Assembly: GCA_021741795.1 (NCBI GenBank)
Contig: JAIOXC010000067.1
Span: 1 to 7,295 of the forward strand
Length of the DNA: 7,295 bases
Direction: 5' to 3'
Source: Ilumatobacteraceae bacterium
Lineage (GTDB): Bacteria > Actinomycetota > Acidimicrobiia > Acidimicrobiales > Ilumatobacteraceae
A model generated the notes under the pieces. It was not told the origin of the DNA, did no database searches, and worked only from the letters and a program-made list of their open reading frames with translations. This document shows positions 6,904 to 7,295 of this stretch, piece after piece (positions within the stretch are counted from its first letter, which is position 1; each line of letters begins with the position of its first letter). A program made the translations under genes and the position numbers.

Positions 6904-7295
6904 ATGGACATGGGTCGAAAGAAGAACTCCAAGCGACACGATTACGCCCCCCTGACCCGAATCACCGAGCCAATGGTGCGTGACAACGGTGTTTTGCGCA
7001 CAGCCACATGGGACGAAGCGCTCGCCCGCGCAGCTGCTGGCTTCCAATCCGTCAAAGACGCGTATGGCCCAGACGCCATTGGATTCTTCTCATGTTCCAA
7101 GTCGACCAATGAACTGAATTTCATGGTGCAAAAGTTTGCGCGTGCCGTTATTGGTACCAACAATATCGATTCCTGTAATCGAACTTGACACGCTCCCAGC
7201 GTGGTCGGTCTGGCCACAGTCTTCGGAGCAGGTGGAGGAACATCGAGTTATCAAGAGGTTGAAACAACTGACCTCATTGTGATGTGGGGCTCAAA
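6904..7295 (+). CDS. fdhF: Selenocysteine-containing formate dehydrogenase alpha subunit (5' part, runs off window)
   Basis: This is the N-terminal 130 residues of a molybdopterin (Mo/W-bisMGD) formate dehydrogenase catalytic subunit, which oxidises formate to CO2. LTRITEPMVR (17-26), TWDEAL (35-40), YGPDAI (54-59), FMVQKFARAVIGTNNID (73-89) and the active-site block match E. coli FdhF closely. The TGA at 7186-7188 falls at the selenocysteine site (residue 95, after SCNRT and before the conserved His96, HAPSVVGL). The frame stays open after it with family sequence (TDLIVMWGS) to the window end, so I read the TGA as selenocysteine. A SECIS-like hairpin follows. Two starts are possible: ATG 6904 (TAGGG seven bases upstream) and ATG 6910 (GAGGG seven bases upstream). 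An in-frame TAG at 6892-6894 rules out extension, so the N-terminal [4Fe-4S] CxxC domain found in FdhF and FdnG is absent. It is divergent from fhs-folD, its likely metabolic partners. Confidence 0.9.
7186..7188 (+). other. In-frame TGA predicted to encode selenocysteine
   Basis: The TGA sits between SCNRT and HAPSVVGL, where FdhF homologues have Sec or Cys ligating the molybdenum. Reading through restores the family sequence for the remaining 35 codons of the window. Stopping here would leave a 94-residue piece with no complete domain. Confidence 0.9.
7189..7229 (+). promoter_or_regulatory. Bacterial SECIS element
   Basis: The upper stem GUGGUC (7201-7206) pairs with GGCCAC (7212-7217), including one U-G pair, around a GGUCU loop (7207-7211). 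A lower stem GCUCC (7192-7196) pairs with GGAGC (7225-7229). The GGUCU loop starts 18 bases after the TGA, the same loop sequence and distance as I recall for E. coli fdhF. Bacterial SelB recognises such a loop, with its GU, to deliver Sec-tRNA. Part of the GGUCU identity is also explained by the conserved Gly-Leu codons (GGT CTG), but the stems differ in sequence from E. coli and are still paired, which supports a real element. Confidence 0.8.

Noticed and set aside
7186..7188. TGA as a true stop or a pseudogene mutation
   Set aside because: The position coincides with the known Sec site, the frame stays open with family sequence afterwards, and a SECIS-like element sits at the expected distance.

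Overview
The window holds five complete genes and the start of a sixth, tightly packed, with a roughly balanced base composition by eye. The lipoprotein signal, the GTG start, the coupled ATGA overlaps and the style of the formate dehydrogenase fit a moderate-GC, free-living actinobacterium (an aquatic Acidimicrobiia-like lineage is my best guess). This taxonomic reading is inference only and rests on no database search.

Left half (about 61-4189): a quaternary-amine (glycine betaine/proline type) ABC importer. The substrate-binding lipoprotein (115-1110, minus) is read divergently from the ATPase (1209-2270, plus) and the permease (2267-4189, plus). The permease is unusual: one 640-residue chain carries two complete ProW-like units, so a single gene supplies both transmembrane halves. 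A strong hairpin terminator (61-89) follows the binding-protein gene. A long interrupted inverted repeat in the divergent spacer ends exactly at the ATPase start codon and contains its ribosome binding site.

Right half (4190-7295): one-carbon metabolism. folD (4190-5080) and fhs (5077-6774) form a coupled minus-strand operon, fhs first, that interconverts 5,10-methylene-THF, 10-formyl-THF and formate. Read divergently from fhs is the 5' part of a formate dehydrogenase alpha subunit (6904 to the window edge). Its frame meets a TGA at 7186-7188, exactly where E. coli FdhF has its active-site selenocysteine. The family match continues past the TGA, and a bacterial SECIS-like hairpin with a GGUCU apical loop begins just downstream. 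A standard gene caller would end this gene as a 94-residue fragment; I annotate it as a selenoprotein that runs off the window.

Together the genes suggest an oxidative C1 route: import of a methylated amine, release of its methyl groups to tetrahydrofolate by enzymes not in this window, then FolD, then Fhs working towards formate with ATP gain, then formate oxidation to CO2. The folD-fhs-fdh part is well supported by adjacency and chemistry; the link to the importer is inference.
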